From Turicibacter sp. (lineage in GTDB: Bacteria > Bacillota_I > Bacilli_A > MOL361 > Turicibacteraceae): DNA of 43,114 bases. Below the pieces are notes generated by a model. It was given only the letters and a program-made list of their open reading frames with translations, was not told the DNA's origin and made no database searches. The stretch lies in contig WRGF01000213.1 in the NCBI GenBank assembly GCA_009787345.1, forward strand, positions 1-43,114. The letters are read 5' to 3'. Every line of letters starts with the position of its first letter. The first letter of the stretch is position 1. Positions 15,070 to 23,109 of this stretch are shown in pieces. The position numbers were made by a program, and so were the translations under genes.

Positions 15070-16007
15070 AGGTTTTCCAATGGCACGGCGGCAAGATTTA
15101 TGATTTCGGAAACGGCTGCTACCCCATCCCCTTGCTTGAAACTTCCTTGAATATTCAGGCGGTGGGCCAGTACATGGGGTGCCACAAACTGCACGTCCTC
15201 GGGCAACACATAATCCCGTCCATTAAGGGCGGCACAGGCTTGGGAGGCTTTATACAGGGCCATGGCCCCACGGGTGGAAAGCCCTGTCGCAATCCGGCTC
15301 GAATTTCGGGTGGCTTCCACAATGTCCATGATGTAATGGGCCACATCTTCTTGGACAAATACTTCCGTATAAGCAGTCCGCACATACTGGGTTTCCTCAG
15401 CGGTGACCACCTGGCTTAACGTTTCAACCAAGTTGATGGTGGACACCCGTGCCAGCACTTCCATTTCCTGCTCCCGGGTCATATAGCCAAGGGAGAGTCG
15501 CATGAAAAACCGGTCCAGCTGAGCGTCGGGCAACGGGAAGGTCCCATAAGATTCCAACGGGTTTTGGGTCGCCATGACCATGAACGGGTTTTCCAGTGGG
15601 AAGGTCTTTCCGTCCACCGTCACCTGAAATTCCTCCATGGCTTCAAGGAGGCTGGACTGGGTACGGGGGGTGGCCCGGTTGATTTCATCGGCCAAGACGA
15701 CGTTGGTAAAAAGGGGACCCGCCCGAAATTCAAATTCCCCGGTTTTTTGGTTGTAAAAATGGATGCCCGTCAGGTCGGACGGCAAGAGGTCTGGGGTGAA
15801 CTGCACCCGCTTGAAGTCCCCGCCAATGGTCTTGGCAAATGCCCGCAGGAGCATGGTCTTCCCCGTCCCCGGCACATCTTCAAGGAGCACATGCCCCGAA
15901 CAAACAAAGCAAATCAGGAGCAATAAAATCTTCTCCTCCTTGCCAAAAATCACCTGTGAACAGTTCTTTACCACTTTCTGGCGGTACGCTGCAAAACGTC
16001 GGTTCAT
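15066..16007 (-). CDS. MoxR family AAA+ ATPase
   Basis: A 313-residue AAA+ ATPase. Walker A is EDVPGTGKT (43-51), the PDLLPSDLTG loop is diagnostic of MoxR, Walker B is VVLADEINRA, sensor 1 lies in MATQNP, and a C-terminal lid contains STRGAMAL and EDVQFVAPHVLAHR. MoxR proteins act as chaperones with DUF58/VWA partners, and exactly such partners follow by overlapping starts. AGGAGG precedes ATG 16007, and a TATAAT (minus strand, 16042-16037) lies upstream. The 270-bp divergent spacer 16008-16277 shows nothing else clear. Confidence 0.93.
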   Translation of the reverse strand: MNRRFAAYRQKVVKNCSQVIFGKEEKILLLLICFVCSGHVLLEDVPGTGKTMLLRAFAKTIGGDFKRVQFTPDLLPSDLTGIHFYNQKTGEFEFRAGPLFTNVVLADEINRATPRTQSSLLEAMEEFQVTVDGKTFPLENPFMVMATQNPLESYGTFPLPDAQLDRFFMRLSLGYMTREQEMEVLARVSTINLVETLSQVVTAEETQYVRTAYTEVFVQEDVAHYIMDIVEATRNSSRIATGLSTRGAMALYKASQACAALNGRDYVLPEDVQFVAPHVLAHRLNIQGSFKQGDGVAAVSEIINLAAVPLENL

Positions 16008-16277
16008 TGGGTTTCCTCCTTAGTATTTTAATTCAAATTATACCATGATTTTGGAAATTCTGCTAGGAACCTTCGCTAATTGGAAGCGGCATTATCAGGT
16101 ACCTTCCAAAAATGGGATTTGCATTAGCAGCTTGACCAAAAAATCACCAAAATTGTCTGCTTTTAGGGGAGTGCTTCTAATCGGGGGCAGGGGTTCATAG
16201 GTTAGGGTATGGGAAAATTCCGAATCTAGTTGGGATAGCTTCACGTTGTCCCTGCTATATAGCTAAGGAGAGTCACT

Positions 16278-16970
16278 ATGAAACGATTTATTGTTTTAGT
16301 CGCCTTTGCAGGCCTGATTATTTTAAGCTACATCCCTATCCATAATGCCAGCAATGCCACCCGCTTGGTTGGGGGAAGGTACCAGGATTTGACGGTGGTT
16401 CTCGATGCCGGCCATGGGGGGCGCGATGGTGGGGCGGTTTCTGCCAGCGGGATTTTGGAGAAGGACGTGGTGCTCCAAGTGACCCGGAAGGTGGAAACCC
16501 ACTTGCGGTTGGCGGGCTTTAACGTGGTGCTCACCCGTGACGGGGATTACGACTTAGCCCCCGCGGGTGCCAAGAAACGAAAAAATCCCGACCTGAACCG
16601 CAGGGCCGAGATTTTCAACACCCAAGAAAGCGAGAACACCATCGCCGTTTCCATCCATGCCAACGCCACCACCAAGCCGGACTGGAAGGGTGCCCAGACA
16701 TTTTATGACCCAATCTTGCTGGAAAACCAGCAGTTGGCGGGCGCCATCATGCAAAGCATGGGAAGAAACATCGCCCAAAACCGGGAGGCGAAGCCCATCT
16801 CCAACATCCTCATCTTGAGGAAGTCAACTGTCCCCACTGCCTTGGTTGAAATCGGCTTCCTATCCAACCCAGACGAAGCGAAGAAGCTGAACCAGACAGC
16901 CTACCAAGAAGAACTGGCCTATGCCATCTTCGAGGGAATCCTTTACTTTTTGGATAACCCAGTGGAATAA
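16278..16970 (+). CDS. N-acetylmuramoyl-L-alanine amidase (CwlD-like)
   Basis: A 230-residue exported or membrane-anchored cell-wall hydrolase of the Amidase_3 family. Residues 5-20 form the N-terminal membrane segment. Zinc ligands and catalytic residues are visible: H46 in LDAGHGGRDGG, E61 in ILEKDVV, H127 in SIHANA, and E191 in ALVEIGFLSN. It cleaves the amide between N-acetylmuramic acid and the stem peptide. No SH3 or other wall-binding repeats are present, so it resembles CwlD in size and plan. CwlD acts in spore cortex formation, but no sporulation genes are seen here, so a vegetative role is more likely. AAGGAGAG precedes ATG. Confidence 0.92.
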   Translation: MKRFIVLVAFAGLIILSYIPIHNASNATRLVGGRYQDLTVVLDAGHGGRDGGAVSASGILEKDVVLQVTRKVETHLRLAGFNVVLTRDGDYDLAPAGAKKRKNPDLNRRAEIFNTQESENTIAVSIHANATTKPDWKGAQTFYDPILLENQQLAGAIMQSMGRNIAQNREAKPISNILILRKSTVPTALVEIGFLSNPDEAKKLNQTAYQEELAYAIFEGILYFLDNPVE

Positions 16971-16974
16971 CGTG

Positions 16975-17004
16975 AATCCCCCCATTCGTGAGAATGGGGG
17001 GATT
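16975..17004. terminator. Hairpin between convergent genes
   Basis: Perfect 13-bp stem AATCCCCCCATTC / GAATGGGGGGATT with a GTGA loop, five bases after the amidase stop and just before the convergent stop at 17007. No U-tract follows on either strand, so it may be a weak or factor-assisted terminator. Confidence 0.7.
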
Positions 17005-17006
17005 TG

Positions 17007-17525
17007 CTATGTGGGAATGTTATCGCTCTCAACCTGTTTGGCTTCCTTGCGGGCCCGGTACTCCATGTAGCTCCCGAAGGCTGCCGCCACTAAAAAGGCT
17101 GCCAAGCCCCCTGTGTTAATCACCCATGACGTGTCAGAGACCCTGGCAATGAGCGTTGCTACCAAAGAATAGGAGAAAAGCCCCAGCACAATTCCCAAAG
17201 CAAGCCCTATTGCCGTTTTCAGTTTGCGGGCATGAAAGAATGCAACTGCCAATGCCGCATAAACCACCTGCCCGGCCCACACCGTCAAAAATCCGCCCAA
17301 GCCATGGCGGGCGACAAATTCCACGTCCACCGCAAGTAGCGCAAGCACCGTACTGGACAAAAAGCCCTTGCATGATTTCAAATAAAGCGCCTGGGCGACG
17401 AAAATCAGGGGATAAGCCACATAAAGCAGCACCAAAACATCCTTGCTGTACGGGTTGAAATAATCAGCGACGGACAGCAGCGCCACCAACAACGGGGCAA
17501 GCAACACCTTGAACACCTTTTTCAT
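17007..17525 (-). CDS. Integral membrane protein
   Basis: 172 residues with five to six predicted helices (about 7-25, 32-50, 56-73, 80-98, 106-128, 137-152) and a short charged C-terminal tail. The positively charged KKVFK start and loop Lys/Arg suggest a cytoplasmic N-terminus. No motif tying it to a known transporter was recognised. GAAAGGTT precedes ATG. It is monocistronic, between the convergent amidase gene and the divergent tRNA cluster. Confidence 0.75.
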   Translation of the reverse strand: MKKVFKVLLAPLLVALLSVADYFNPYSKDVLVLLYVAYPLIFVAQALYLKSCKGFLSSTVLALLAVDVEFVARHGLGGFLTVWAGQVVYAALAVAFFHARKLKTAIGLALGIVLGLFSYSLVATLIARVSDTSWVINTGGLAAFLVAAAFGSYMEYRARKEAKQVESDNIPT

Positions 17526-17674
17526 AGCCCAACCTTCTTTCCCACGAGTCTACTACATCTTATTCGACAAGCCTCGGGATTATTCTTTTTTCGGCTGAAT
17601 GCTGAATGGTTGCGTTAATAGGAATGGATGGGAGGGCTGCTGAATAAAAAATTGGCGAAAAATGCAAAAAGTGC

Positions 17675-17703
17675 TTGCAATAGTTTGGGTGCCATGGTAT
17701 TAT
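17675..17703 (+). promoter_or_regulatory. Promoter of the tRNA cluster
   Basis: TTGCAA (17675-17680), exactly 17 bp, TATTAT (17698-17703). An A-rich tract (17646-17670) immediately upstream resembles an UP element. This is the form usual for stable-RNA promoters in Firmicutes. The rest of the region 17526-17743 shows nothing else. Confidence 0.75.
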
Positions 17704-17743
17704 TATTAAGTCGCCGATGGCAATAGTTGTTGGCGCCATGTAT

Positions 17744-17820
<77 letters not shown>

Positions 17821-17826
17821 TACAAT

Positions 17827-17902
17827 GGTCCAGTGGTGTAGCGGTTAACATGCCTGCCTGTCACGCAGGAGATCGCGGGTTCGATCCCCGTCTGGACCGC
17901 CA
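17827..17902 (+). tRNA. tRNA-Asp (GTC)
   Basis: 76 nt with encoded CCA. Acceptor stem GGTCCAG/CTGGACC, anticodon GTC at 17860-17862 in a normal seven-base loop, and T-arm GGTTCGATCCC. Confidence 0.97.
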
Positions 17903-17907
17903 TTTTA

Positions 17908-17983
17908 GGCCTCATAGCTCAGTCGGTAGAGCAAAGGACTGAAAATCCTTGTGTCGGCGGTTCAAGTCCGTCTGAGGCCACCA
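17908..17983 (+). tRNA. tRNA-Phe (GAA)
   Basis: 76 nt with encoded CCA. Acceptor stem GGCCTCA/TGAGGCC; anticodon GAA at 17941-17943 inside AAGGA-CTGAAAA-TCCTT; T-arm GGTTCAAGTCC. Confidence 0.97.
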
Positions 17984-18006
17984 TAAAGAGCTTTTTTTAT
18001 TCATAT

Positions 18007-18081
<75 letters not shown>

Positions 18082-18085
18082 ACGT

Positions 18086-18161
18086 GGCCCGTTGGTGAAA
18101 CGGTTAACACACCTGCCTTTCACGCAGGCATTCACGGGTTCGAACCCCGTACGGGTCACCA
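18086..18161 (+). tRNA. tRNA-Glu (TTC)
   Basis: 76 nt with encoded CCA. Acceptor stem GGCCCGT/ACGGGTC with one G-T pair, anticodon TTC at 18119-18121, T-arm GGTTCGAACCC. It is the last tRNA of the cluster. Confidence 0.97.
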
Positions 18162-18174
18162 TTATATCGAACTT

Positions 18175-18198
18175 AGACTCCCATTGGGAGTTTTTTTT
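18175..18198 (+). terminator. Terminator of the tRNA cluster
   Basis: Short stem ACTCCC/GGGAGT with a three-base ATT loop followed by eight Ts (18191-18198), 13 bases after tRNA-Glu. Confidence 0.85.
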
Positions 18199-18246
18199 AT
18201 ACCACAAAACCAGCCGAAAAAAAATTCGGCTGGTTTTGTGGTATAA
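18197..18246. repeat. Long 22-bp perfect hairpin
   Basis: Arms 18197-18218 and 18225-18246 (TTATACCACAAAACCAGCCG start) are perfect inverted copies around six As. The eight-T tract of the tRNA terminator runs into its left end. The right arm ends in TATAAT, a -10 hexamer pointing away from any gene. It probably acts as terminator for the convergent gene at 18257, but no U-tract lies on that side. Confidence 0.75.
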
Positions 18247-18256
18247 TGAAGGTGGG

Positions 18257-18544
18257 TTAATTGGGGAGCTTGAACGTCTTGCTGTTTTGTGCGTAAAGGA
18301 CTGCTACGAGGTTGGTCAAAGTGAAAGCAGATAGGAGCAGGGTCGTAACAATAAACCGCCCCTGTTGTTCGAGGATGGCGATAAACATTGCCACAATCCC
18401 ATTTCCTAAGTACCAAAAACCCCATGCTACTCGGAGCTTTTCAAGGTTATATTCAATCTGGCCGGGCTTGTTCCATAGCGGGAATATTTTAGTGAAAAGC
18501 ATCGCAAGCCCTAGGATGAAAAAAATAAAGGTAGTTACAAACAA
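18257..18544 (-). CDS. Small membrane protein
   Basis: 95 residues, three hydrophobic segments (about 3-20, 42-60, 66-84), with a basic loop between the first two. It starts at TTG 18542-18544 with AAAGGGAG eight bases upstream. No family was recognised. It is convergent with the tRNA cluster and divergent from the nucleotidyltransferase gene, standing alone. Confidence 0.65.
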   Translation of the reverse strand: MFVTTFIFFILGLAMLFTKIFPLWNKPGQIEYNLEKLRVAWGFWYLGNGIVAMFIAILEQQGRFIVTTLLLSAFTLTNLVAVLYAQNSKTFKLPN

Positions 18545-18624
18545 AATACCATCTCCCTTTGCAAAATATCGTTGTTAAAGGATATGCAATGCAAGTGGGG
18601 ATAGACCATTAGGAGGATATGAAA

Positions 18625-19380
18625 ATGTATAAACACCATAAAGAATCCATTGAAAAAATGATTGAACACTATCAAGAGAATCAGGAAATCCAGGCGCTGT
18701 TTTTAGTGGGATCCGTTGCCACAGGCACTGAACGCCCAGACTCCGATTTGGATGGGGTGGCCATTGTTTCACCGGAATACTTTGAATACCGCCAACATAA
18801 TGGTGGCCTTGAGGAAGTTGTCCGAGGCAAATGCACCTACGAAGCGGGTTATTTCAATATCCACTATATGACAAAGGAGCATATGACGGAATTGATTGAA
18901 AAGGGGTCAGAGCCTATGCGCAACCTCTTTTGCGATGCGGTTCCCCTATATTGCTACGATGAGGAATTGGCAAGCCTAGCAAGCAGCATTCCCATTTACC
19001 CTACGGAAGAAGCAAAAACCAAACAGTTCAAATTTTATTGCACCTTCAAAATGTATCACACTTATTATTGGAAAAATTGCAAGCCCGAGGGATTCGCCCG
19101 TTATCAGGTGGCAGTCGGGATGATTTACAACCTGTACCGCCTACTGCTCATAGAGAATGAAATCCTGTTCCCGTCCATGAGGAAGCTTGAAGCGTATGTG
19201 CTGACCGCCCCGAATTTACCAGATGGGATCGTCGCCCAGTGCCGGGCATTTTTACAGTCCCTGACGGATGAAGATGCTGAAAACCTGGTGTTGGCTTATG
19301 AAAACTGGACTTCCTATGATTTGCCAAAAGACCATAACACGGTGATGAACAACTTCCAGGAACCGCTGGAGTGGGTGTAG
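18625..19380 (+). CDS. Nucleotidyltransferase domain protein
   Basis: 251 residues. The start is ATG 18625: the AGGAGG at 18611-18616 is only two bases from the earlier ATG 18619 but eight from this one. Residues 24-50 carry the polymerase-beta-type nucleotidyltransferase signature LVGSVATGTERPDSDLDG, with catalytic acids D41 and D43 and a third likely strand around VAIVSPEYF. The C-terminal 130 residues are helical, as in kanamycin-nucleotidyltransferase-like stand-alone enzymes. It could modify an aminoglycoside or another small molecule; nothing fixes the substrate. It is monocistronic. Confidence 0.85.
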   Translation: MYKHHKESIEKMIEHYQENQEIQALFLVGSVATGTERPDSDLDGVAIVSPEYFEYRQHNGGLEEVVRGKCTYEAGYFNIHYMTKEHMTELIEKGSEPMRNLFCDAVPLYCYDEELASLASSIPIYPTEEAKTKQFKFYCTFKMYHTYYWKNCKPEGFARYQVAVGMIYNLYRLLLIENEILFPSMRKLEAYVLTAPNLPDGIVAQCRAFLQSLTDEDAENLVLAYENWTSYDLPKDHNTVMNNFQEPLEWV

Positions 19381-19475
19381 GAATTCGTTACTGCCAAATT
19401 TATCCGTTGCAAACGGCCTCAGAATATGCTACAATGAGATGCTTTTAACTCAATTTAGTACAATTGGAGGCCTGC

Positions 19476-20870
19476 ATGGAAGATAAAAAATATGATTTGA
19501 CCACAGGGAATATTTTAAATAAATTGCTGGTGATTGCCTTGCCTATCATGGGGAATCAGCTGTTTCAGATGCTTTACAACTTGACGGATATGTTCTTCGT
19601 CGGCCGGGTTTCCAGTGACGCCGTCGCTGCGTCGGGTGCTGCGGGAATGTATCTTTGGCTTTCCGTGGCCTTCTTTTTGGTGGGCCGCATGGGTGGCGAA
19701 ATCGGGGTTTCCCAAAGCATTGGGCGGCGTGATATGAAAAGTGCCAAGGCTTTTGCGTCTAATGCTATTTTCATTTCCATTGTTTTAAGCGCCTTGTTCA
19801 CAGCAGCCATGATTTTATTTAGGTATCCCCTGATGGAATTTTTGGGGATTCAGGAAGCTACTGTACTCCGTGACGGTGCCGAATACTTGGCAATCGTTGC
19901 ACTGGGACTTCCGGCGACATTTTTGGGGGCAGCCTTTCAAGGGGCTTTCACCGGTGCCGGGAACTCAAGGCTGCCCTTTTACTTTACAGCCATTGGCGTT
20001 ATCTTAAACGTTATCCTCAACCCGATTTTCATCTTCACTTTTGGGATGGGGCTTGCAGGAGCAGCCATTGCTACGATTATCGGCCAATGGACGGTTGCCT
20101 TTCTCTTTATTTGGGCGATGAAATACCATAAAGCCCGCCCCTTCCAGGACTTTAATTACCGCTTGGTATTTAAACCCAGTGGGGAAGTCCTAAAATCCAT
20201 TTTCAAATGGAGCATCCCCATTAGTATGGAATCCTTATTCTTCACCTTCTTATCCATGTTCATCACCCGTTTCGTTGCCGCTTTCGGTTCGGATGCATTG
20301 GCAGCCCAGCGGATTGGCACCCAGATTGAATCCCTTTCCTGGCTCATTGGCGGCGGCTATGCTTCGGCACTGACGTCTTTTATCGGACAAAATTATGGGG
20401 CCCAAAAATGGGGGCGTATTCGCAAGGGATACCAGATTTCCTTCAACGTCCTCTCCATTTGGGGCATCATCACCACCCTCATCGTCTTTTTCTTCGCCCG
20501 CCCATTGATGGCAATCTTCATCCAAGATGAGAACGTCATTCAAATTGGGGTAGGTTACTTGCGCATCGTGGCAACCATCCAATTATTTACTTGTTGGGAG
20601 GCACTTGCCGGCGGGGCATTCCGTGGCATTGGGAAAACCCTGCCGCCATCCATCATCTCCATCTCCGGGAATGTGCTACGGGTCGGTTTCGCCTGGGCTT
20701 TGGCAAGGACTTCCCTCGGAATCGATGGCATCTGGATCGGGATGTGCATCGGAAATGTCATCCGCGGGCTTGGCGTTATGATTTGGTATTCCATGGATAG
20801 CAAGAAACAGCCGAAAGAGGATGTGAAGTCCTCAACCCCTCTAAAATCCCGCTTGAAAGCCGGGTTTTAG
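19476..20870 (+). CDS. MATE family multidrug/sodium exporter
   Basis: 464 residues from ATG 19476 (GGAGG five bases upstream; an in-frame TTG 19464 overlaps the ribosome site and is rejected). Twelve membrane helices are arranged as two six-helix halves. The family's opening is clear: KLLVIALPIMGNQLFQMLYNLTDMFFVGR, with the conserved Pro and the first half's Asp-containing VG segment. The second half repeats it at about 255-285 (SIPISMESLFFTFLSMFITRFVA). It exports cationic compounds in exchange for Na+ or H+. The last codons overlap the terminator hairpin. Confidence 0.94.
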   Translation: MEDKKYDLTTGNILNKLLVIALPIMGNQLFQMLYNLTDMFFVGRVSSDAVAASGAAGMYLWLSVAFFLVGRMGGEIGVSQSIGRRDMKSAKAFASNAIFISIVLSALFTAAMILFRYPLMEFLGIQEATVLRDGAEYLAIVALGLPATFLGAAFQGAFTGAGNSRLPFYFTAIGVILNVILNPIFIFTFGMGLAGAAIATIIGQWTVAFLFIWAMKYHKARPFQDFNYRLVFKPSGEVLKSIFKWSIPISMESLFFTFLSMFITRFVAAFGSDALAAQRIGTQIESLSWLIGGGYASALTSFIGQNYGAQKWGRIRKGYQISFNVLSIWGIITTLIVFFFARPLMAIFIQDENVIQIGVGYLRIVATIQLFTCWEALAGGAFRGIGKTLPPSIISISGNVLRVGFAWALARTSLGIDGIWIGMCIGNVIRGLGVMIWYSMDSKKQPKEDVKSSTPLKSRLKAGF

Positions 20871-20873
20871 AGG
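20838..20873 (+). terminator. Hairpin overlapping the end of the MATE gene
   Basis: CCTCTAAAATCCCG / CGGGTTTTAGAGG with one bulge. The stop codon TAG (20868-20870) is inside the 3' arm. It is probably an intrinsic terminator with its T-tract inside the stem. Confidence 0.65.
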
Positions 20874-20900
20874 TGCCCTTTATGCGATTTTTCATTTTCA

Positions 20901-20939
20901 GAACCCAATAATCCCAAGGTTTTAGGGATTATTGGGTTC
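20901..20939. terminator. Terminator between MATE and HTH genes
   Basis: Perfect 15-bp inverted repeat GAACCCAATAATCCC / GGGATTATTGGGTTC, loop of nine, then TTT on the plus strand. The stop of the minus-strand HTH gene lies within it. Confidence 0.85.
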
Positions 20940-21146
20940 TTTGGCCTTCCTATACTCCAATATTTCGCCCGGCTGGCATTCCAGCGCTTCGCAAATGGCT
21001 TCCAACGTGGAAAACCTCACGGCTTTGGCTTTGCCATTTTTGAGGATGGACAGGTTTGCCATGGTAATCCCCACTTTTTCAGTGAGTTCCGTCACGCTCA
21101 TTTTTCGTTTGGCGAGCATGACATCAATATTTACAATAATGGGCAT
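20922..21146 (-). CDS. Cro/CI-type HTH regulator (YozG-like)
   Basis: A 74-residue single-domain helix-turn-helix protein: INIDVML-type start, SVTELTEKVGITMANLSILKNGKAKAVRFSTLEAIC (HTH plus third helix), ending in CQPGEILEYR. This is the compact YozG-like group almost always encoded next to a DUF2975 membrane protein, as here, 15 bases downstream of one. It has a very strong TAAGGAGGAG ribosome site. It probably regulates the pair; the signal is unknown. Confidence 0.92.
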   Translation of the reverse strand: MPIIVNIDVMLAKRKMSVTELTEKVGITMANLSILKNGKAKAVRFSTLEAICEALECQPGEILEYRKAKEPNNP

Positions 21147-21161
21147 GGTGGCTGCTCCTCC

Positions 21162-21671
21162 TTAGATAGTGAGTTCATTTTCCGCCTTCATGGCGATGGC
21201 TTCTTGCAAGACCGTTTCGAGTATCATAGCCAAAACAGCAAAAACCACGGGGGAAAGGCCGATGACAAAGGCAATCAGGATAAGCCCCGGACCGTCGGCA
21301 AGCTGTGCGACGGTATAGGCCATCGGCAAAACGCCGGCCATGTATAGGATGCAGACTGCAAAAGCGCAGACTTTGATCCGGCCGAGGGTGTGGACAGCCA
21401 TCATGGAAAAGGATTTTTTTTGCTCAATCAGCCGCAGCAATGCGAAGGTCTCCCGGGCGCCCAGTAAAAACGGGATCAAGCCTCCGAAAATCCCAACCAT
21501 CAAGAAGATATTCCCAAAGCCAAGGAGTGGGCTCCATTCCCGGGCAAGGCTCGCGGCGGCAGTGGACTCCTGCCAGATTTCAGGGGCAAGCCCTATCAGC
21601 ATAAACAAAACAATGGCGACAATCGCCAGTACAACCAATCTCAAAAACCAAATGGCACGTTTCAAAACCAT
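21162..21671 (-). CDS. DUF2975 membrane protein
   Basis: 169 residues from ATG 21669-21671 (AAAGGTG upstream; a GTG two codons earlier overlaps the ribosome site). Four membrane helices (about 7-29, 48-68, 93-115, 126-150) match DUF2975. FLLGARETFALLRLIEQKKSF lies between helices two and three, and that LIxxIxxxxxF element is characteristic. It forms an operon with the YozG-like regulator. The role is unknown; such pairs are widespread in Firmicutes. Confidence 0.9.
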   Translation of the reverse strand: MVLKRAIWFLRLVVLAIVAIVLFMLIGLAPEIWQESTAAASLAREWSPLLGFGNIFLMVGIFGGLIPFLLGARETFALLRLIEQKKSFSMMAVHTLGRIKVCAFAVCILYMAGVLPMAYTVAQLADGPGLILIAFVIGLSPVVFAVLAMILETVLQEAIAMKAENELTI

Positions 21672-21826
21672 CAACACCTTTCTGTCTGATGTATCGATTA
21701 TAATGTATTATTTATCGTTTTGCAATAAAGAAATTCCGATTTTCGTAAAATAACTGTCGGGATACGGAAAAATTTTCATGAAGCGTCCAACTTTTGAATA
21801 AAATGGTGATGGATGGGGGTGAACCA

Positions 21827-23068
21827 GTGGAGAATAAAGTGGAGGCTTTTGATGTTTGGCATTATTTCAGCCGGGATTTATACGAACCCTTTATGCGGTC
21901 CCGCCTGGATTTTTCAGGAAGGCTTCAAGTGGATGCATTGGAAAAATCCATCGCCTTGACTTTCAAGGCAGTCCCCTTGCTGAGCTGTGTTTTTAAGGTG
22001 GACAATGGGGTGCCTAAATGGCAGTCCCGCCCATTTAAAGGTGAGGATGCTCTTGACGTGGTGAAAGTCTTGGGGGCATCCGTTGCCGATAGATATTTGA
22101 CGGGGTCTATTGACATCAGCAGCCAACCCCAGTTGAAGGTGTTTTTGCTTAGGGGGCAGTACAGCGACTCCCTTGGGGTCATCATGAGCCATATGATTTG
22201 CGACGGGGCTGGTTTCAAGAAGTACCTATATCTTTTGGCCGACATTTATTCAGCCATCGCCCGGGGGGACGCGCCTACCGTTCCTCCTCCCTTGCCCCGA
22301 GGGAGTGAGCCGCTATTTTCTGGACTGGGCCTCAAGGATAAATGGCAGATCGCCAAAAGCCGGTACTCGGCCTACGCCCCCATAAGGGACATTCCTAAAA
22401 AGCCAGCCACACAGCAGCCCGTCAGGGCACACTTAGTCAGGGTCACCATTCCCCCAAAAGATTTTTCCTATTTGAAAAGCATGGCCAAAGCCGAAGGCGC
22501 TACGGTAAATGATGCTTTGATGGCGTTGTTCGCAAGGGCAATTAGCGACACCCATTGCCTAGAGTGCGTCAGGTTCCCAGCCACCATGGACCTGCGGAAG
22601 TTCATTCCAGAGGGGACATCCTATGGCATTGGCAATTATTCCTCCAACTGCATGTGCAGCTTCAAGATAAAATCAAGGTCACCATTTTTAGGCACCTTAA
22701 AGGATGTTTCCAGGCAAATGGCTGTCCACAAAAAGTCCCCGGCAGTGCTTAAGTCCGTGTTGCTGTGGGAGTTTGCCTTCAAGGCCCTGCCATATCCCAT
22801 CCTAAAAAAAGTCTATGACCGGGTCATCATCTATCCACGGTTCAGTTTCACCAATGTGGGCATCTTAGATGAAAAACGGCTATCATTTGGGGGGCTGCCC
22901 ATTCGGTCGGCGTGCATGACTGGCACGATCAAAAAAACGGCCTACACCCAAATGTCGGTATCAACCTTCAAGGGTGCATGTACGTTATGCTGCAACATCA
23001 TCGGTACCGACGAAAAGCGGGCTGCCACGGAAAAATTGTTAAAACAAGTTGCGAAAGGGTATATGTAA
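21827..23068 (+). CDS. Condensation-domain-like acyltransferase
   Basis: 413 residues from GTG 21827, which has GGGGGTG nine bases upstream; the in-frame TTG 21794 has no ribosome site. The catalytic HxxxDG motif of the CoA-dependent acyltransferase/condensation superfamily is present as H122-MIC-DG (SHMICDGAGF). The flanking layout is right too: an early F/RL start, a LKVFLL strand before the motif, and a late NYSSN region analogous to the floor loop. No carrier-protein or adenylation domain is attached. Relatives of this size are annotated as alcohol acetyltransferase- or PapA-like. It stands alone, so acceptor and acyl donor are unknown. Confidence 0.8.
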   Translation: MENKVEAFDVWHYFSRDLYEPFMRSRLDFSGRLQVDALEKSIALTFKAVPLLSCVFKVDNGVPKWQSRPFKGEDALDVVKVLGASVADRYLTGSIDISSQPQLKVFLLRGQYSDSLGVIMSHMICDGAGFKKYLYLLADIYSAIARGDAPTVPPPLPRGSEPLFSGLGLKDKWQIAKSRYSAYAPIRDIPKKPATQQPVRAHLVRVTIPPKDFSYLKSMAKAEGATVNDALMALFARAISDTHCLECVRFPATMDLRKFIPEGTSYGIGNYSSNCMCSFKIKSRSPFLGTLKDVSRQMAVHKKSPAVLKSVLLWEFAFKALPYPILKKVYDRVIIYPRFSFTNVGILDEKRLSFGGLPIRSACMTGTIKKTAYTQMSVSTFKGACTLCCNIIGTDEKRAATEKLLKQVAKGYM

Positions 23069-23098
23069 AAGGCTCCGAAACAAAGGTTTCGGAGCCTT
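23069..23098. terminator. Shared terminator of convergent genes
   Basis: Perfect 12-bp stem AAGGCTCCGAAA / TTTCGGAGCCTT with a six-base loop and A/T-rich ends, overlapping neither gene's coding core. It serves both the acyltransferase and the NCS2 permease genes. Confidence 0.85.
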
Positions 23099-23109
23099 AC
23101 AACAGTTAT

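Noticed and set aside
16278-16970. Evidence for sporulation from the CwlD-like amidase
   Set aside because: The Amidase_3 fold and size are shared by many non-spore-formers and no other spore gene is present in the window.
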